Origin: Patiriisocius marinistellae
GTDB taxonomy: Bacteria; Bacteroidota; Bacteroidia; Flavobacteriales; Flavobacteriaceae
Assembly: GCF_009014635.1 (NCBI RefSeq)
Contig: NZ_BKCF01000001.1
Span: 1,054,001 to 1,118,000 of the forward strand
DNA: 64,000 nucleotides
Direction: 5' to 3'
In this document: positions 10,469 to 18,645 of the stretch, piece by piece
How positions within the stretch are numbered: position 1 is the first letter of the stretch
How the letters are laid out: each line of letters starts with the position of its first letter
Program-made: the position numbers and the translations under genes
Notes under the pieces: generated by a model
What the model was told of the DNA's origin: nothing
Databases searched by the model: none
What the model saw: only the letters and a program-made list of their open reading frames with translations

Positions 10469-10648
10469 ATGTACGAACACTATTTTCAATGTCCTTATTG
10501 TTGGGAAGAGATTTCCATGTTGTTAGACCCTTCTACAAATACTAGTTATGTGGAGGATTGCGAAGTATGTTGTAATCCTATTCAAATAACAACGGATTTT
10601 GAAAACATGGAGCTTCAAAGTTTTAATGCTGAGGATATTGAGCAGTAA
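10469..10648 (+). CDS. CPXCG motif-containing cysteine-rich protein
   Basis: This 59-residue protein begins MYEHYFQCPYCWEEISM and carries Cys8/Cys11 and Cys31/Cys34/Cys35. This is the small CPXCG family, where two CxxC pairs probably bind zinc; the last residue of the first motif is Trp here rather than Gly. The acidic C-terminal tail (SFNAEDIEQ) is typical. No function is established for the family. It lies 71 bp after the TolC gene and 30 bp before the STAS-like gene. Confidence 0.85.
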   Translation: MYEHYFQCPYCWEEISMLLDPSTNTSYVEDCEVCCNPIQITTDFENMELQSFNAEDIEQ

Positions 10649-10678
10649 ATTTGTATATTTACAATATACGCTAACACC

Positions 10679-11038
10679 ATGCTCTCGACTTTTTCTTTTT
10701 CTGAAAATACAATAGGTTTCTTAATTACTGGACAATTTAACAGTGCGACTATTGATGAACTTCAAGAAATTATTCTTGAAAGAATTGAATCACACGGTAC
10801 CATTAATTTGTTTATGGAAGATGATGGGATTGAGAATTTTACATTATCAGCAGTAATGCAAGAAATTTATTTTAAGCATAAAAATTCGACAAATATTGAT
10901 AAAATTGCTATTGTTAGTGATCATAAATGGATGTCTATATGTGTGACTTTTGAAAATCTATTTTTAAGTTCTAGAGTTAAACATTTTACGATTGAGAATA
11001 GATTAAATGCGCTTAATTGGATTTCTCGTCCTGACTAA
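10679..11038 (+). CDS. STAS/SpoIIAA-like small protein
   Basis: This 119-residue protein shows alternating strands and helices: FLITGQFNSATIDELQEII, then INLFMEDDGIENFTLSAV, then IDKIAIVSDHKW, with a C-terminal NALNWI. That pattern fits the SpoIIAA-like STAS fold of unknown role. A second protein of similar design is encoded at 40777-41148. There is no signal peptide or membrane segment. Its TAA (11036-11038) overlaps the stop of the convergent AsmA-like gene. The fold is inferred from pattern only, so the name is a structural guess. Confidence 0.6.
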   Translation: MLSTFSFSENTIGFLITGQFNSATIDELQEIILERIESHGTINLFMEDDGIENFTLSAVMQEIYFKHKNSTNIDKIAIVSDHKWMSICVTFENLFLSSRVKHFTIENRLNALNWISRPD

Positions 11039-12600
11039 TCTTTCTTTCCATCACCAGTGAGAGTATCTAATAACCCACTTTGAATATTAAGCCAGATATA
11101 ATTAAATATTGACTTTGTTTTGTCTGGTGATACATTTGCAACTCCTTCTCTAAATCTATCAACTTCATCTTTGCTATCTTTTTTCACAAAGATGTTTGCA
11201 ATTGCAGAAAGGACCTTGTTTTTTTTATTTCCGTTCTTAGTTAAGATGTTGACTTTTAGGTTCTCATAATTTAGTCTCATATCTGCACTTGAAGCATTTG
11301 ATGTGCCTGATATTGTAGTGTAAACTTTATGAATTTTTCCTTCTATGTTGACATTCAAATTAGGTTTTGTAAACGTATTTAATCTTTCAATGGGAAGTGA
11401 TGAGGCGTCAAACTTGAATAAAAATTGGTCTGAAATATCATGTACATTAAAACTCCAATCTACGTTAATAGGAGCTGCCTGCATGAAATTTGCTTTAACT
11501 TTGATTTCTGTTTTTATAGCTTTGTCATAAATGTTTCCTACATTATAGATAGATGCGTACATACTATCAAAATTGATTTCCCCAGCATTATTTCCAGCTT
11601 TAACTTTCTCTTGATAAGTAAGAGTTGCATTTTCAATTTTTACAACATCGACCGCTAAAGCTATAGGAAGATTTCTGAGCATTTTGCTATAGAGGGGCTT
11701 AATTTTTGGGTCGTCTGCGACAAGTTTGTCTCTATATATCGTCGCTGTAGGATTCTTTAGAGTGATCAAATCACTTTTAACATAGAGTTTATTTTCTTTA
11801 AAGCCGAAATCTATTGCGTCAATTTTAAGTTGTGGAATAAGAAGATTAAAATGGTCTCTTTCCGTATTTATGTTTTTAGATAATTGAGCTTTTGAGTATT
11901 TCGTTTTTAAAGTAATATTATTGAGTGTTGCTTTATTGTGTTTCACTATTATTTTAGCAGTGGTAAGATTTTCAAATTTGTTAGATTTCAGAAAAACAGA
12001 GTCTGCTTCTACCTCATATTCGCTAAACTCTAAAGGAATTTTTCTTTTTAATGTTTCTTGATTTATAAGGATATCGTCTAATTCAACGGTTACATTTTCG
12101 GCATATAAGAAAAGACTATCCTTAGATTTGTCAAAGATGTTTAAGGTTGCATTATCGATGCTTAATTCTTCAATTATAACGTCTTTATAAAGTTTTAATG
12201 GCTTAGAGTCTGTGGAATCTTTTGAGCTTTTGTAAGTGTCTTTATAGTATGTGATAATAGGTTTTTTAAGTTTGATGTCTTCAATTACTATTTTTTTATT
12301 AAATAGATATTGCCAGTAACTCACATCTTCAATGATAAAAGCATCTAAACTTACTAAGGTGTGTTTTTCTTTCGTTTTTTTGTCACTAATTGAAACTGTT
12401 ATATTATTTAGAGTTATAGTTCCCTCAAAGGTATTGAGGTTCATCTTTTCATAGCTTTGTTTAATATTTTCAGGCAAACGAGTAGCTAAAAAATTTTCTA
12501 CTTTGCCTTTTATAATGCTATTTACTGTTATTAATGTAATGACATAAATTACAATTGAAGTAAGTATTATATATATAATCCAGCGTAGTGTTTTCTTCAT
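11035..12600 (-). CDS. AsmA-like / DUF748-type envelope protein
   Basis: This 521-residue protein has one N-terminal transmembrane anchor (residues 6-28) and a long beta-rich periplasmic part. Repeated segments such as IEDIKLKKPIITYYKD, IEELSIDNATLNIFDK and VEIENATLTYQEK are the hallmark of AsmA/DUF748 proteins, which form long beta-groove structures linked to lipid transport between membranes. It is longer than a minimal AsmA fragment but short for the largest members. Function here is unproven. It is transcribed alone, towards the RND operon, and its stop overlaps the STAS-like gene. Confidence 0.65.
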   Translation of the reverse strand: MKKTLRWIIYIILTSIVIYVITLITVNSIIKGKVENFLATRLPENIKQSYEKMNLNTFEGTITLNNITVSISDKKTKEKHTLVSLDAFIIEDVSYWQYLFNKKIVIEDIKLKKPIITYYKDTYKSSKDSTDSKPLKLYKDVIIEELSIDNATLNIFDKSKDSLFLYAENVTVELDDILINQETLKRKIPLEFSEYEVEADSVFLKSNKFENLTTAKIIVKHNKATLNNITLKTKYSKAQLSKNINTERDHFNLLIPQLKIDAIDFGFKENKLYVKSDLITLKNPTATIYRDKLVADDPKIKPLYSKMLRNLPIALAVDVVKIENATLTYQEKVKAGNNAGEINFDSMYASIYNVGNIYDKAIKTEIKVKANFMQAAPINVDWSFNVHDISDQFLFKFDASSLPIERLNTFTKPNLNVNIEGKIHKVYTTISGTSNASSADMRLNYENLKVNILTKNGNKKNKVLSAIANIFVKKDSKDEVDRFREGVANVSPDKTKSIFNYIWLNIQSGLLDTLTGDGKKD

Positions 12601-12675
12601 AGATTAAATTTAATGAACCTTTTTAGTTATCAAGTAGATTTAAGATAATTTTTGGAATTTATTTTTCATATTTTG

Positions 12676-12705
12676 TTGTTACTTCTCAAAAACCTTGTAT
12701 CTTTG
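12676..12705 (+). promoter_or_regulatory. Bacteroidetes-type promoter of tRNA-fMet
   Basis: TTG at 12676-12678, a 19-nt spacer and TATCTTTG at 12698-12705 match the Bacteroidetes primary-sigma consensus TTG-N19-TAnnTTTG exactly. Transcription should start near 12712, leaving a leader of about 65 nt before the mature tRNA 5' end. Confidence 0.85.
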
Positions 12706-12777
12706 CAGTCCAAAATAAACTGGACGGTATTATGAGCCGTAAGTTAAGAGCTAAGTTGGTTGTTTTGTATTACATAT

Positions 12778-12851
<74 letters not shown>

Positions 12852-12872
12852 AAAGGCTTAAGTGCCATGACT

Positions 12873-12904
12873 AAAAGGTTAAGTTCACTCTTAACCTTTT
12901 TTTT
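12873..12904 (+). terminator. Intrinsic terminator between tRNA-fMet and the integrase
   Basis: The stem AAAAGGTTAAG / CTTAACCTTTT is followed directly by an eight-T tract. It ends the tRNA transcript with element-encoded DNA; the integrase ATG follows the last T without a gap. Confidence 0.88.
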
Positions 12905-14236
12905 ATGCCCAATATTAACGAATTGATTATCTTGGAACACAGAAATGAACACGTTTTAGAACACACTATCGACTACTCTATCCCAAAAATTTATGATGCA
13001 AATGGTGACCTCTCCAAGCGATGGTATGTATATTTTACCTATCGAAATCCTGAAACAGATAAACTCACTCGCCAGAAGAATATCTACGGAACGGCACACA
13101 AATTAAAAAATAAGGAAGACAAGTTACATCTCTTGACGGCATACAGAAAAAGTCTTCTTAGTTTATTGAAAAAAGGGTATAGTCCTTATTCCGATAACAT
13201 TGAACTTCATCGCAGTTTGTCTACTGAAAGTGTAATTACTAAACTTAAAACGTCTACAGTTGAACCTAGTACTTTATCGCAAAGCCCTTTAAATACGATT
13301 AATGCTGTATATCCAACTGCTACAATTAATCAAATTGCAGGAATTAAAATTACAGCCGCTTTTGAGAAATCTTTAGCATTAAAGAAGCATACTGTAAGTG
13401 AACGAACATTAAAGGATTATAAAACTTCGGTTGATAATCTTAAATTGTGGTTAAAGAAGGAACAGAAGAGCGTGATGTATATTCACGAAGTATCCAAGAG
13501 TATTTTAATCAGTTATTTAAATAGCATTTTAGAACGCAGTAGTGCTAGAAACAGAAATAATCATCGCACCAACCTAAGCAGTGTATTCCAAATATTAGTA
13601 GACAATGATATTTTAGCAGAAAATTATTTAAAGGAAATTAAACCCCTAAGGTCAGTGCCGAAAAGAAATAGAGGGTATTCAGAAAAACAACAGAAAGAAA
13701 TTTTCAATTATCTAAATAAAAGAGACCCTTTGTTACTGCTCTATATTAAATTTATTTCATATGCTTTTTTAAGACCTATTGAAGCGTGTAGGTTAACAAT
13801 TGGAGATGTGGATGTTGAAAATAAAAGGCTCACTTTTAAAGCGAAAAACAAAGCGCATAAAACTAAGATTATCCCTCAATTACTGTTGGATGAAATGCCA
13901 GATTTGACTAGATTACCAAAATCATATCCTTTGTTTTCGCCTGATGGAATTGGTATGGCTTGGGATGCTACCGTTGAGAGCAGACGTGACCATTTTTCGA
14001 AACGCTATAAAGATGTTGTTAAAGACCATTATGGGTTTAATGAAAATTATGGATTATATAGTTTTAGGCATACCTACATTACTAAACTATATAAAAGTTT
14101 TAGTAGTACAATGGCTCCCTTTGCTGCAAAAAGTAAGTTAATGCTCATAACAGGACATACTACAATGACCGCCTTAGAGAAATATTTACGAACTATCGAT
14201 GCAGAAATGCCCGAGGATTATTCAGATATGCTTTAA
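12905..14236 (+). CDS. int: Tyrosine recombinase / integrase
   Basis: This 443-residue site-specific recombinase has an N-terminal Bacteroidetes integrase segment (RWYVYFTYRNPETDKL, residues 39-54), a SAM-like core-binding domain (about 146-245) and a catalytic domain. Visible catalytic residues are Arg290 (FLRPIEACRL), Arg388 (LYSFRHTY), His418 (LITGHTT) and Tyr427 (EKYLR). The usual first His of HxxR is Tyr385. It should catalyse integration and excision at the tRNA-fMet repeats. The start abuts the tRNA terminator, leaving no room for its own promoter in the integrated state. GAACAC repeats lie inside codons 11-20. Confidence 0.93.
   Translation: MPNINELIILEHRNEHVLEHTIDYSIPKIYDANGDLSKRWYVYFTYRNPETDKLTRQKNIYGTAHKLKNKEDKLHLLTAYRKSLLSLLKKGYSPYSDNIELHRSLSTESVITKLKTSTVEPSTLSQSPLNTINAVYPTATINQIAGIKITAAFEKSLALKKHTVSERTLKDYKTSVDNLKLWLKKEQKSVMYIHEVSKSILISYLNSILERSSARNRNNHRTNLSSVFQILVDNDILAENYLKEIKPLRSVPKRNRGYSEKQQKEIFNYLNKRDPLLLLYIKFISYAFLRPIEACRLTIGDVDVENKRLTFKAKNKAHKTKIIPQLLLDEMPDLTRLPKSYPLFSPDGIGMAWDATVESRRDHFSKRYKDVVKDHYGFNENYGLYSFRHTYITKLYKSFSSTMAPFAAKSKLMLITGHTTMTALEKYLRTIDAEMPEDYSDML
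12935..12964 (+). repeat. Left arm-type repeats (3 x GAACAC, 12-bp period)
   Basis: GAACAC occurs at 12935, 12947 and 12959, exactly 12 bp apart. The last two, with spacer GTTTTA, match a site near the right end (32900-32918) at 18 of 19 positions, in the same orientation. Placement just inside both ends fits integrase arm-binding sites. Confidence 0.6.
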
Positions 14237-14238
14237 AT

Positions 14239-14894
14239 ATGAAAAGTAAAGATATTTTCAAAAAACTTTTAGACAACTAATTGAACAATCGGTTTTCTAC
14301 TTTCCAAAGGATGGCTTAGATGAGAGAGTAAGAGGTTTGATAAAAGGCCCTATAGACCCTTATTTAGGATCTCTAAATTATTTTAGCAGCACTCGTGTAA
14401 TTAAGTCTTTGCAAGTTCCTAAACACATGCAAAAAGTGTTTTTTAAAAGGCAGATTTTAGATGATATTATTTTTGATATAACTGATTTGCAAGATGAAGT
14501 GACCAAACAAAAATTTGATACGGTAATCAATAAATATATTTTATGGTTGAATGCATTTTGCTATTATAGCGAAGCAATGCTTAATGATATCTATTCATTA
14601 TTTCCAAACATTGTTGAGAACGAATATTTAGCATTTAAATACCAATACTTTAATTTCTTGGAACATCGTGAAAGCATCCTTGAAATTTGTAATATACAGA
14701 ATTCAAAGCCATATTCGTTGGATGATATTGTTTCGCTAAGTAATTTGACCGCTATTGATTCTAAACCAGACGAATTCTACGATTTTTCTAACGAGAAACT
14801 TTACGTACCAAAAGTGTATTCAATGCCTAACATAGGTTTTCAAAATGTTGAACAATTTCTTTTAGAAAGTGTATTTAATATAAAGAGCAAGTAA
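14239..14894 (+). pseudogene. Hypothetical accessory protein, probably frameshifted
   Basis: An ATG at 14239, 2 nt after the integrase stop, opens a frame that ends after 13 codons. One missing A in the run at 14260-14265 would join it to the long frame that continues to 14892. The translation of that frame upstream of its first usable start (TTG at 14337) looks protein-like (LIEQSVFYFPKDGLDERV), which argues for a lost base or a sequencing error. The C-terminal 185 residues (KGPIDPYLGSLNYFSS onwards) are helical and aromatic-rich. I do not recognise the family; its position suggests an integration accessory or cargo regulator. Confidence 0.6.
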
Positions 14895-14912
14895 GTTGTG
14901 TTATTAAAATTG

Positions 14913-14990
14913 CAACCTAGCAACCTAGCAACCTAGCAACCTAGCAACCTAGCAACCTAGAAAACCTAGGTTGCTGGGTTGCACTAGGTT
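14913..14990. repeat. Six tandem CAACCTAG units plus inverted copies
   Basis: Six perfect 8-bp CAACCTAG units run from 14913 to 14960. Inverted copies follow: CTAGGTTG at 14966-14973 and CTAGGTT at 14984-14990. The inverted part can fold back on the array. This lies in the 627-bp gene-free stretch 14895-15521, which otherwise holds AT-rich DNA and scattered TAGGTTG motifs. Confidence 0.9.
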
Positions 14991-15081
14991 TTTCTGGAAT
15001 ATACAGAATATATATAAGTTTGTATTTCAGACTGTTGGATCCAAACTCATTGTAATTTGATCATCTATTAGTTGAGTTTTA

Positions 15082-15455
15082 CTAGGTTGATTAAAATTGT
15101 AATTATAAAACAATTTAGTAATTATTAATATCAAACACAATCAATAACATTTCATATTGTGATAAACTAATTAGACCGTAGAATCAAATGAAACTATCAC
15201 TTACTAATCCATCAAATTTGTAAAGTTTGTATTGAAGTTTTAGTTAGATTGTAAAGGAAACTCCATTAATATTGTGCAACAAATTTCATGATAACATTAC
15301 TAATGCAAATAATTGCCTTAGGTTGCGTTAGGTTCTTTTGGATTGAAATTAATTAAAGTGAGTATAAAATCCCTATATATAAATTATAACTAGAAGTGAC
15401 AATTTTTAGAATTGGTGTAGGTTTTTCTAGGTTGCATAAAATTGTAGGTATAAAA
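15082..15455 (+). repeat. Pair of 29-bp imperfect direct repeats
   Basis: CTAGGTTG-NN-TAAAATTGTA-NN-TATAAAA occurs at 15082-15110 and 15427-15455, differing only at the four N positions. Both begin with the inverted form of the CAACCTAG unit. Another TTAGGTTG lies between them at 15318-15325. This suggests an iteron-like recognition region rather than random repeats. Confidence 0.8.
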
Positions 15456-15521
15456 ATTTTAAAATAATCGATTTCTTAATTCCCATTTTATTTGCTAATT
15501 TGGATATATAAATTAAAAACT

Positions 15522-15628
15522 ATGTGCTACGAAACTGCATTGACAAAAAAGAAAAAACAATAGCTTCAGAGTTTAATTCTGATTTTACAATACCATTAGA
15601 GTTTGAACCTTTCTTTCATAAAAAATGA
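15522..15628 (+). pseudogene. Remnant of a YedK/HMCES (SRAP) gene
   Basis: The reading starts MCYETALTKKKK, then after a one-base loss in the A run (15551-15556) continues TIASEFNSDFTIPLEFEPFF and stops at 15626. Met-Cys at the start, with Cys2 as nucleophile, followed by a basic stretch and a FEPFFH-like segment, is the N-terminus of Bacteroidetes SRAP-family DNA-protein crosslink proteases. Only about 35 of more than 200 residues remain, so this is a frameshifted fragment. The identification is from memory of the family N-terminus. Confidence 0.6.
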
Positions 15629-15663
15629 AAAGTATAAATTTTTAAAATTATGATTTTTTATCG

Positions 15664-17406
15664 TTATTTTATCTCTTCAATTACACTCCCACAACTTAGC
15701 ATCGCATCACCATAATATGGGTTGAGGATAACTTTTTCTGAACTTAACCAAACTGCACCTTTATTATTATTTGCCATTGGACATTTTTGAACGTAGAGTA
15801 TCTCGCCGGCATTATCAATATTCATAGTAATAGCAACCATATTTTCATTTAGTATCACAAAATGTGAGCGTTGACTTTTAAGATCATCGTTTGAAACGAT
15901 TGCCTCCAGCATTTCCATACTTTTAGTATGATGCTGACTTACCATTTGGTCAGAACTACTTTTATCGATGGATTTTAATTCTTTTAATGTCGCTTTCGCG
16001 AAAGCGGAAACTTGACCAGCATCACTCGCAACAAATGCATCCTTCATTTTAAGATATGGAACTAATGCCTTTTTAAAGTCAGTTTGAAAGGCAGCTGGAA
16101 GTTTCATCTCCATATCAGTCATCGCCATCATCTTATCGTCTTCCATTCTTTTATTCATCATTGATTTTTTACCTTGTAATTGTGCTGCGGCATCTACGGT
16201 AAAAGTCCCGTTAGTTACAATTTCATCCCCATTTTGAAGTCCTTTTGTAATGGTATAACTATCTCCGTTACGATTACCAATGGTCACCTCACGCATTTCG
16301 AAAATGGGTTCGTTGGGATTTGTTTTTAAATATACTAAAGAACGTTCTCCAGTCCACATTACTGCGCTTGCAGGAACTGTGAGCAAAGTCTCATTCATAT
16401 CCATCGTTCCCTGAATTTTCCCAGTGACAAACATTCCTGGTTTAAAAATATCATCGGTATTTTTTAGAGTTGCTCGCACAATAACGGTTCGTGTAGCATT
16501 ATTAAGAATGGGATCAATAAATGAAACTGCAGCGTCAAATTCTTTATTTGGATACGCATTAGTCATCACTTTAATTTTCTGACCTTTTTTTAGTTCCGAA
16601 ATATGATTTTCATAAGCATCAAATTCTGCCCAAACCGAATTTAAGTTACTCACTTTAAGAATAGGCTGTCCTTGTTTTACATAATCACCTTCGGCTGCCA
16701 TTACCATTGAAACGGTCCCTGAAACAGTAGCATAGACTGGAAAATTATCGCGCACTTTTCCTGATGATTCTATAGCATTAATTTGAGATTCTGATAATTT
16801 CCAGTTCTTCAATTTGTTGCGTACTGCTTTATACAAAGCTGGTTGCGATTCTTTTAGTGAAGCTGTAGTTATGAGTTCTTGTTGCGCTGCGACCAAATTA
16901 GGCGCATAAATGGTGGCGAGTAACTGACCTCTATTTACTTTCTGACCTTCAAAGTTTACATTCAACCGTTCTATACGGCCATCAAAATAACTGGCCTGTA
17001 CTGAATTGTTTTCTTCATTGGTCGCAATTTTTCCTGAAAGCGATATCATTCCATCGTCTTCAGAAATAGTACCGCTTCCTACAACAGTGGTTTGAATATT
17101 TGCCAACGCCATTGCATTTTCGGTCATTTTTATTTCATTAACTGCAAGACCTTCGGCACCAGATTCGGCTGGAATAAGGTCCATTCCACATATAGGACAG
17201 TCGCCAGCTTCTGGTTGCATAATTTGTGGATGCATTGAACACGTCCACATTTGTGATGCAGTTTCACCAGAATGGTCGTGGGAATCTGACATATCTGACA
17301 GATCCTTATTTGCATTTGCATCACTTCCGGAATTTCCAAAAATGAGCCAACCGCCAAGCAGACCTACAATAACTGCTATTCCTATATATAAAATGTTTTT
17401 ATTCAT
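15664..17406 (-). CDS. cusB: CusB-like heavy-metal efflux adaptor with metal-binding domains
   Basis: This 580-residue adaptor has an N-terminal anchor (residues 4-24) and a His/Asp-rich linker. A heavy-metal-binding domain (about 53-80) carries WTCSMHPQI and GDCPICGMDL. The HlyD barrel-sandwich and beta-barrel follow (about 110-400), then a DUF3347 domain (about 440-575) with KCPM, NPYYGDAML and SCG. It would link CusA and CusC across the periplasm and pass on Cu(I)/Ag(I). Unusually, it lies about 10 kb from cusC/cusA, at the far end of the block. Its C-terminus is paralogous to the lipoprotein at 22928-23518. An exact CGCTTTCGCGAAAGCG lies within it (15991-16006). Confidence 0.9.
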   Translation of the reverse strand: MNKNILYIGIAVIVGLLGGWLIFGNSGSDANANKDLSDMSDSHDHSGETASQMWTCSMHPQIMQPEAGDCPICGMDLIPAESGAEGLAVNEIKMTENAMALANIQTTVVGSGTISEDDGMISLSGKIATNEENNSVQASYFDGRIERLNVNFEGQKVNRGQLLATIYAPNLVAAQQELITTASLKESQPALYKAVRNKLKNWKLSESQINAIESSGKVRDNFPVYATVSGTVSMVMAAEGDYVKQGQPILKVSNLNSVWAEFDAYENHISELKKGQKIKVMTNAYPNKEFDAAVSFIDPILNNATRTVIVRATLKNTDDIFKPGMFVTGKIQGTMDMNETLLTVPASAVMWTGERSLVYLKTNPNEPIFEMREVTIGNRNGDSYTITKGLQNGDEIVTNGTFTVDAAAQLQGKKSMMNKRMEDDKMMAMTDMEMKLPAAFQTDFKKALVPYLKMKDAFVASDAGQVSAFAKATLKELKSIDKSSSDQMVSQHHTKSMEMLEAIVSNDDLKSQRSHFVILNENMVAITMNIDNAGEILYVQKCPMANNNKGAVWLSSEKVILNPYYGDAMLSCGSVIEEIK

Positions 17407-17439
17407 AACTCCTATTTTTTAATGGTGTCACTATCTAGC

Positions 17440-17517
17440 GCTAGGGATAGTAGTGGAAATCCTTTTTTATGCTTTTTCTGCATAAAAAAGATTGTAGCGG
17501 ATAGCCCGCTCGAGCGC
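17440..17517. other. Structured intergenic element between cusB and DUF305
   Basis: A long hairpin, AATCCTTTTTTATGC / GCATAAAAAAGATT with one bulged C (17458-17493), is flanked by GGGATAGTAGTGG on the left and GTAGCGGATAGCCC on the right, which can extend the stem. It may end the upstream minus-strand transcript or process the polycistronic message. Its layout resembles 3'-end elements I recall from other flavobacterial genomes. Confidence 0.55.
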
Positions 17518-17524
17518 CCAAATG

Positions 17525-18016
17525 CTACTTGGCGTTTTCCAGACGCTCTATCATCGCCTTCATTTCGGCAATTTCTTTGCGTTGTGCCTTAATAATATCA
17601 TCTGCTAGTTTCTTAACTTCTGGATCTTTAATATCTGCGCGTTCACTCGTTAATATTGCGATAGAATGGTGTGGGATCATAGCTCTCATCCACAGCACAT
17701 CGCCTACGGTTGATTTCTGTTCACGTACCAATCCTAAAGCTCCCAGGAATAAAATAGCGCTTCCCGCCAAAATAGCGATATTTTTCTTTTTGTTCTTATA
17801 CATATTGAGCATAAATAATAGCATAATGACTGCCATCGTAGCAATACCAAGGCATACCATATAAAAACGCGTAAGACTAAAATAAACGTGGTCAAACTCG
17901 TAAGTGTTTAAATACATTGTGATGTACATTGCAATAAAAGATGCTCCTAGCATCAGGAAGAATTTTGTGTATTGGCTCATTCCTTTTTCGTTTTTGTTGT
18001 GTTCGTTGGCATTCAT
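17525..18016 (-). CDS. DUF305 membrane protein
   Basis: This 163-residue protein has three transmembrane helices (about 16-36, 48-72 and 78-97), then a soluble C-terminal DUF305 helical segment with MIPHHSIAI at 113-121 and a Glu/Lys-rich helix. DUF305 proteins often accompany copper and silver resistance genes, and the HH pair is a plausible metal ligand, but no activity is established. It sits between DUF2911 and cusB in the minus-strand block, 23 bp after the DUF2911 stop. The soluble domain probably faces the periplasm. Confidence 0.85.
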   Translation of the reverse strand: MNANEHNKNEKGMSQYTKFFLMLGASFIAMYITMYLNTYEFDHVYFSLTRFYMVCLGIATMAVIMLLFMLNMYKNKKKNIAILAGSAILFLGALGLVREQKSTVGDVLWMRAMIPHHSIAILTSERADIKDPEVKKLADDIIKAQRKEIAEMKAMIERLENAK

Positions 18017-18039
18017 AATTTTTGGTTTTTAGTTCATTT

Positions 18040-18633
18040 TTAGTTTACAGTAAAAGGAAATTCTATGGTGACTTTTTCCCAGTTTAAGCTAATTGTTCCC
18101 GAAGTTTTAGAAGTTTCTGTCACTTTATATTCTAGATGTTCCTGAATCTCTTCTGAAATTTTAGGGACGACATTAAATCGTAATACATCATCCTTCTCAT
18201 CATAATCATCTTTACCGTGCTGATTCCAGTTTGAATTAAATATCACGGTCCACTGGTCTTTATTAGGAATAACAAAAAAACCATATTTCCCAGCAGGTAA
18301 TTTTTCCCCTTTGATACTTAAATCTTTATCCGTTTCTATCCAAGTTGCATTATGCGCTCCTGCTTGCCAAACAGCATCATAAGGCAATAGGCCACCAAAA
18401 ATCATACGCTTACGAACGCCAGGCGATGAATAATCAATATGAATGTGTGCATCGCCCACCATTGCCATTGCACTTGTGTGCGGACTCAACGGTTTTTTCT
18501 TGTTTGGTTCTGCACTTAAAGTTTCTATTTCTTGAACAGCACTTTCTGTTTCTTGTGGAATTACTTCTTTCTTGGAAGCTTCTTTACAGGAAACAAAAAG
18601 TGCAAGACCTAAAATAAATATGATATTTTTCAT
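18040..18633 (-). CDS. DUF2911 lipoprotein
   Basis: This 197-residue protein has a lipoprotein signal (MKNIIFILGLALFVSC, lipid-attached Cys16). The DUF2911 domain begins around residue 50 (SPHTSAMAMVGDAHIHIDYS) and includes LPYDAVWQAGAHNATWIE and LPAGKYGFFVIP. The family is common in Bacteroidetes and of unknown biochemistry. His residues at 65-67 (HIH) could bind metal, but that is conjecture. It lies 12 bp downstream of copA on the same strand, so it is probably cotranscribed. It should be anchored in the periplasm or outer membrane. Confidence 0.85.
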   Translation of the reverse strand: MKNIIFILGLALFVSCKEASKKEVIPQETESAVQEIETLSAEPNKKKPLSPHTSAMAMVGDAHIHIDYSSPGVRKRMIFGGLLPYDAVWQAGAHNATWIETDKDLSIKGEKLPAGKYGFFVIPNKDQWTVIFNSNWNQHGKDDYDEKDDVLRFNVVPKISEEIQEHLEYKVTETSKTSGTISLNWEKVTIEFPFTVN

Positions 18634-18645
18634 TTTTTATAATTT

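Noticed and set aside
14257-14270. Programmed -1 frameshifting at TTCAAAAAACTTTT
   Set aside because: The codons read TTC AAA AAA CTT, so the classical X XXY YYZ heptamer is not in the right phase; a simple base loss explains the two frames better.
14913-14990. CRISPR array
   Set aside because: The repeat unit is only 8 bp and directly tandem, with no spacers and no cas genes nearby.
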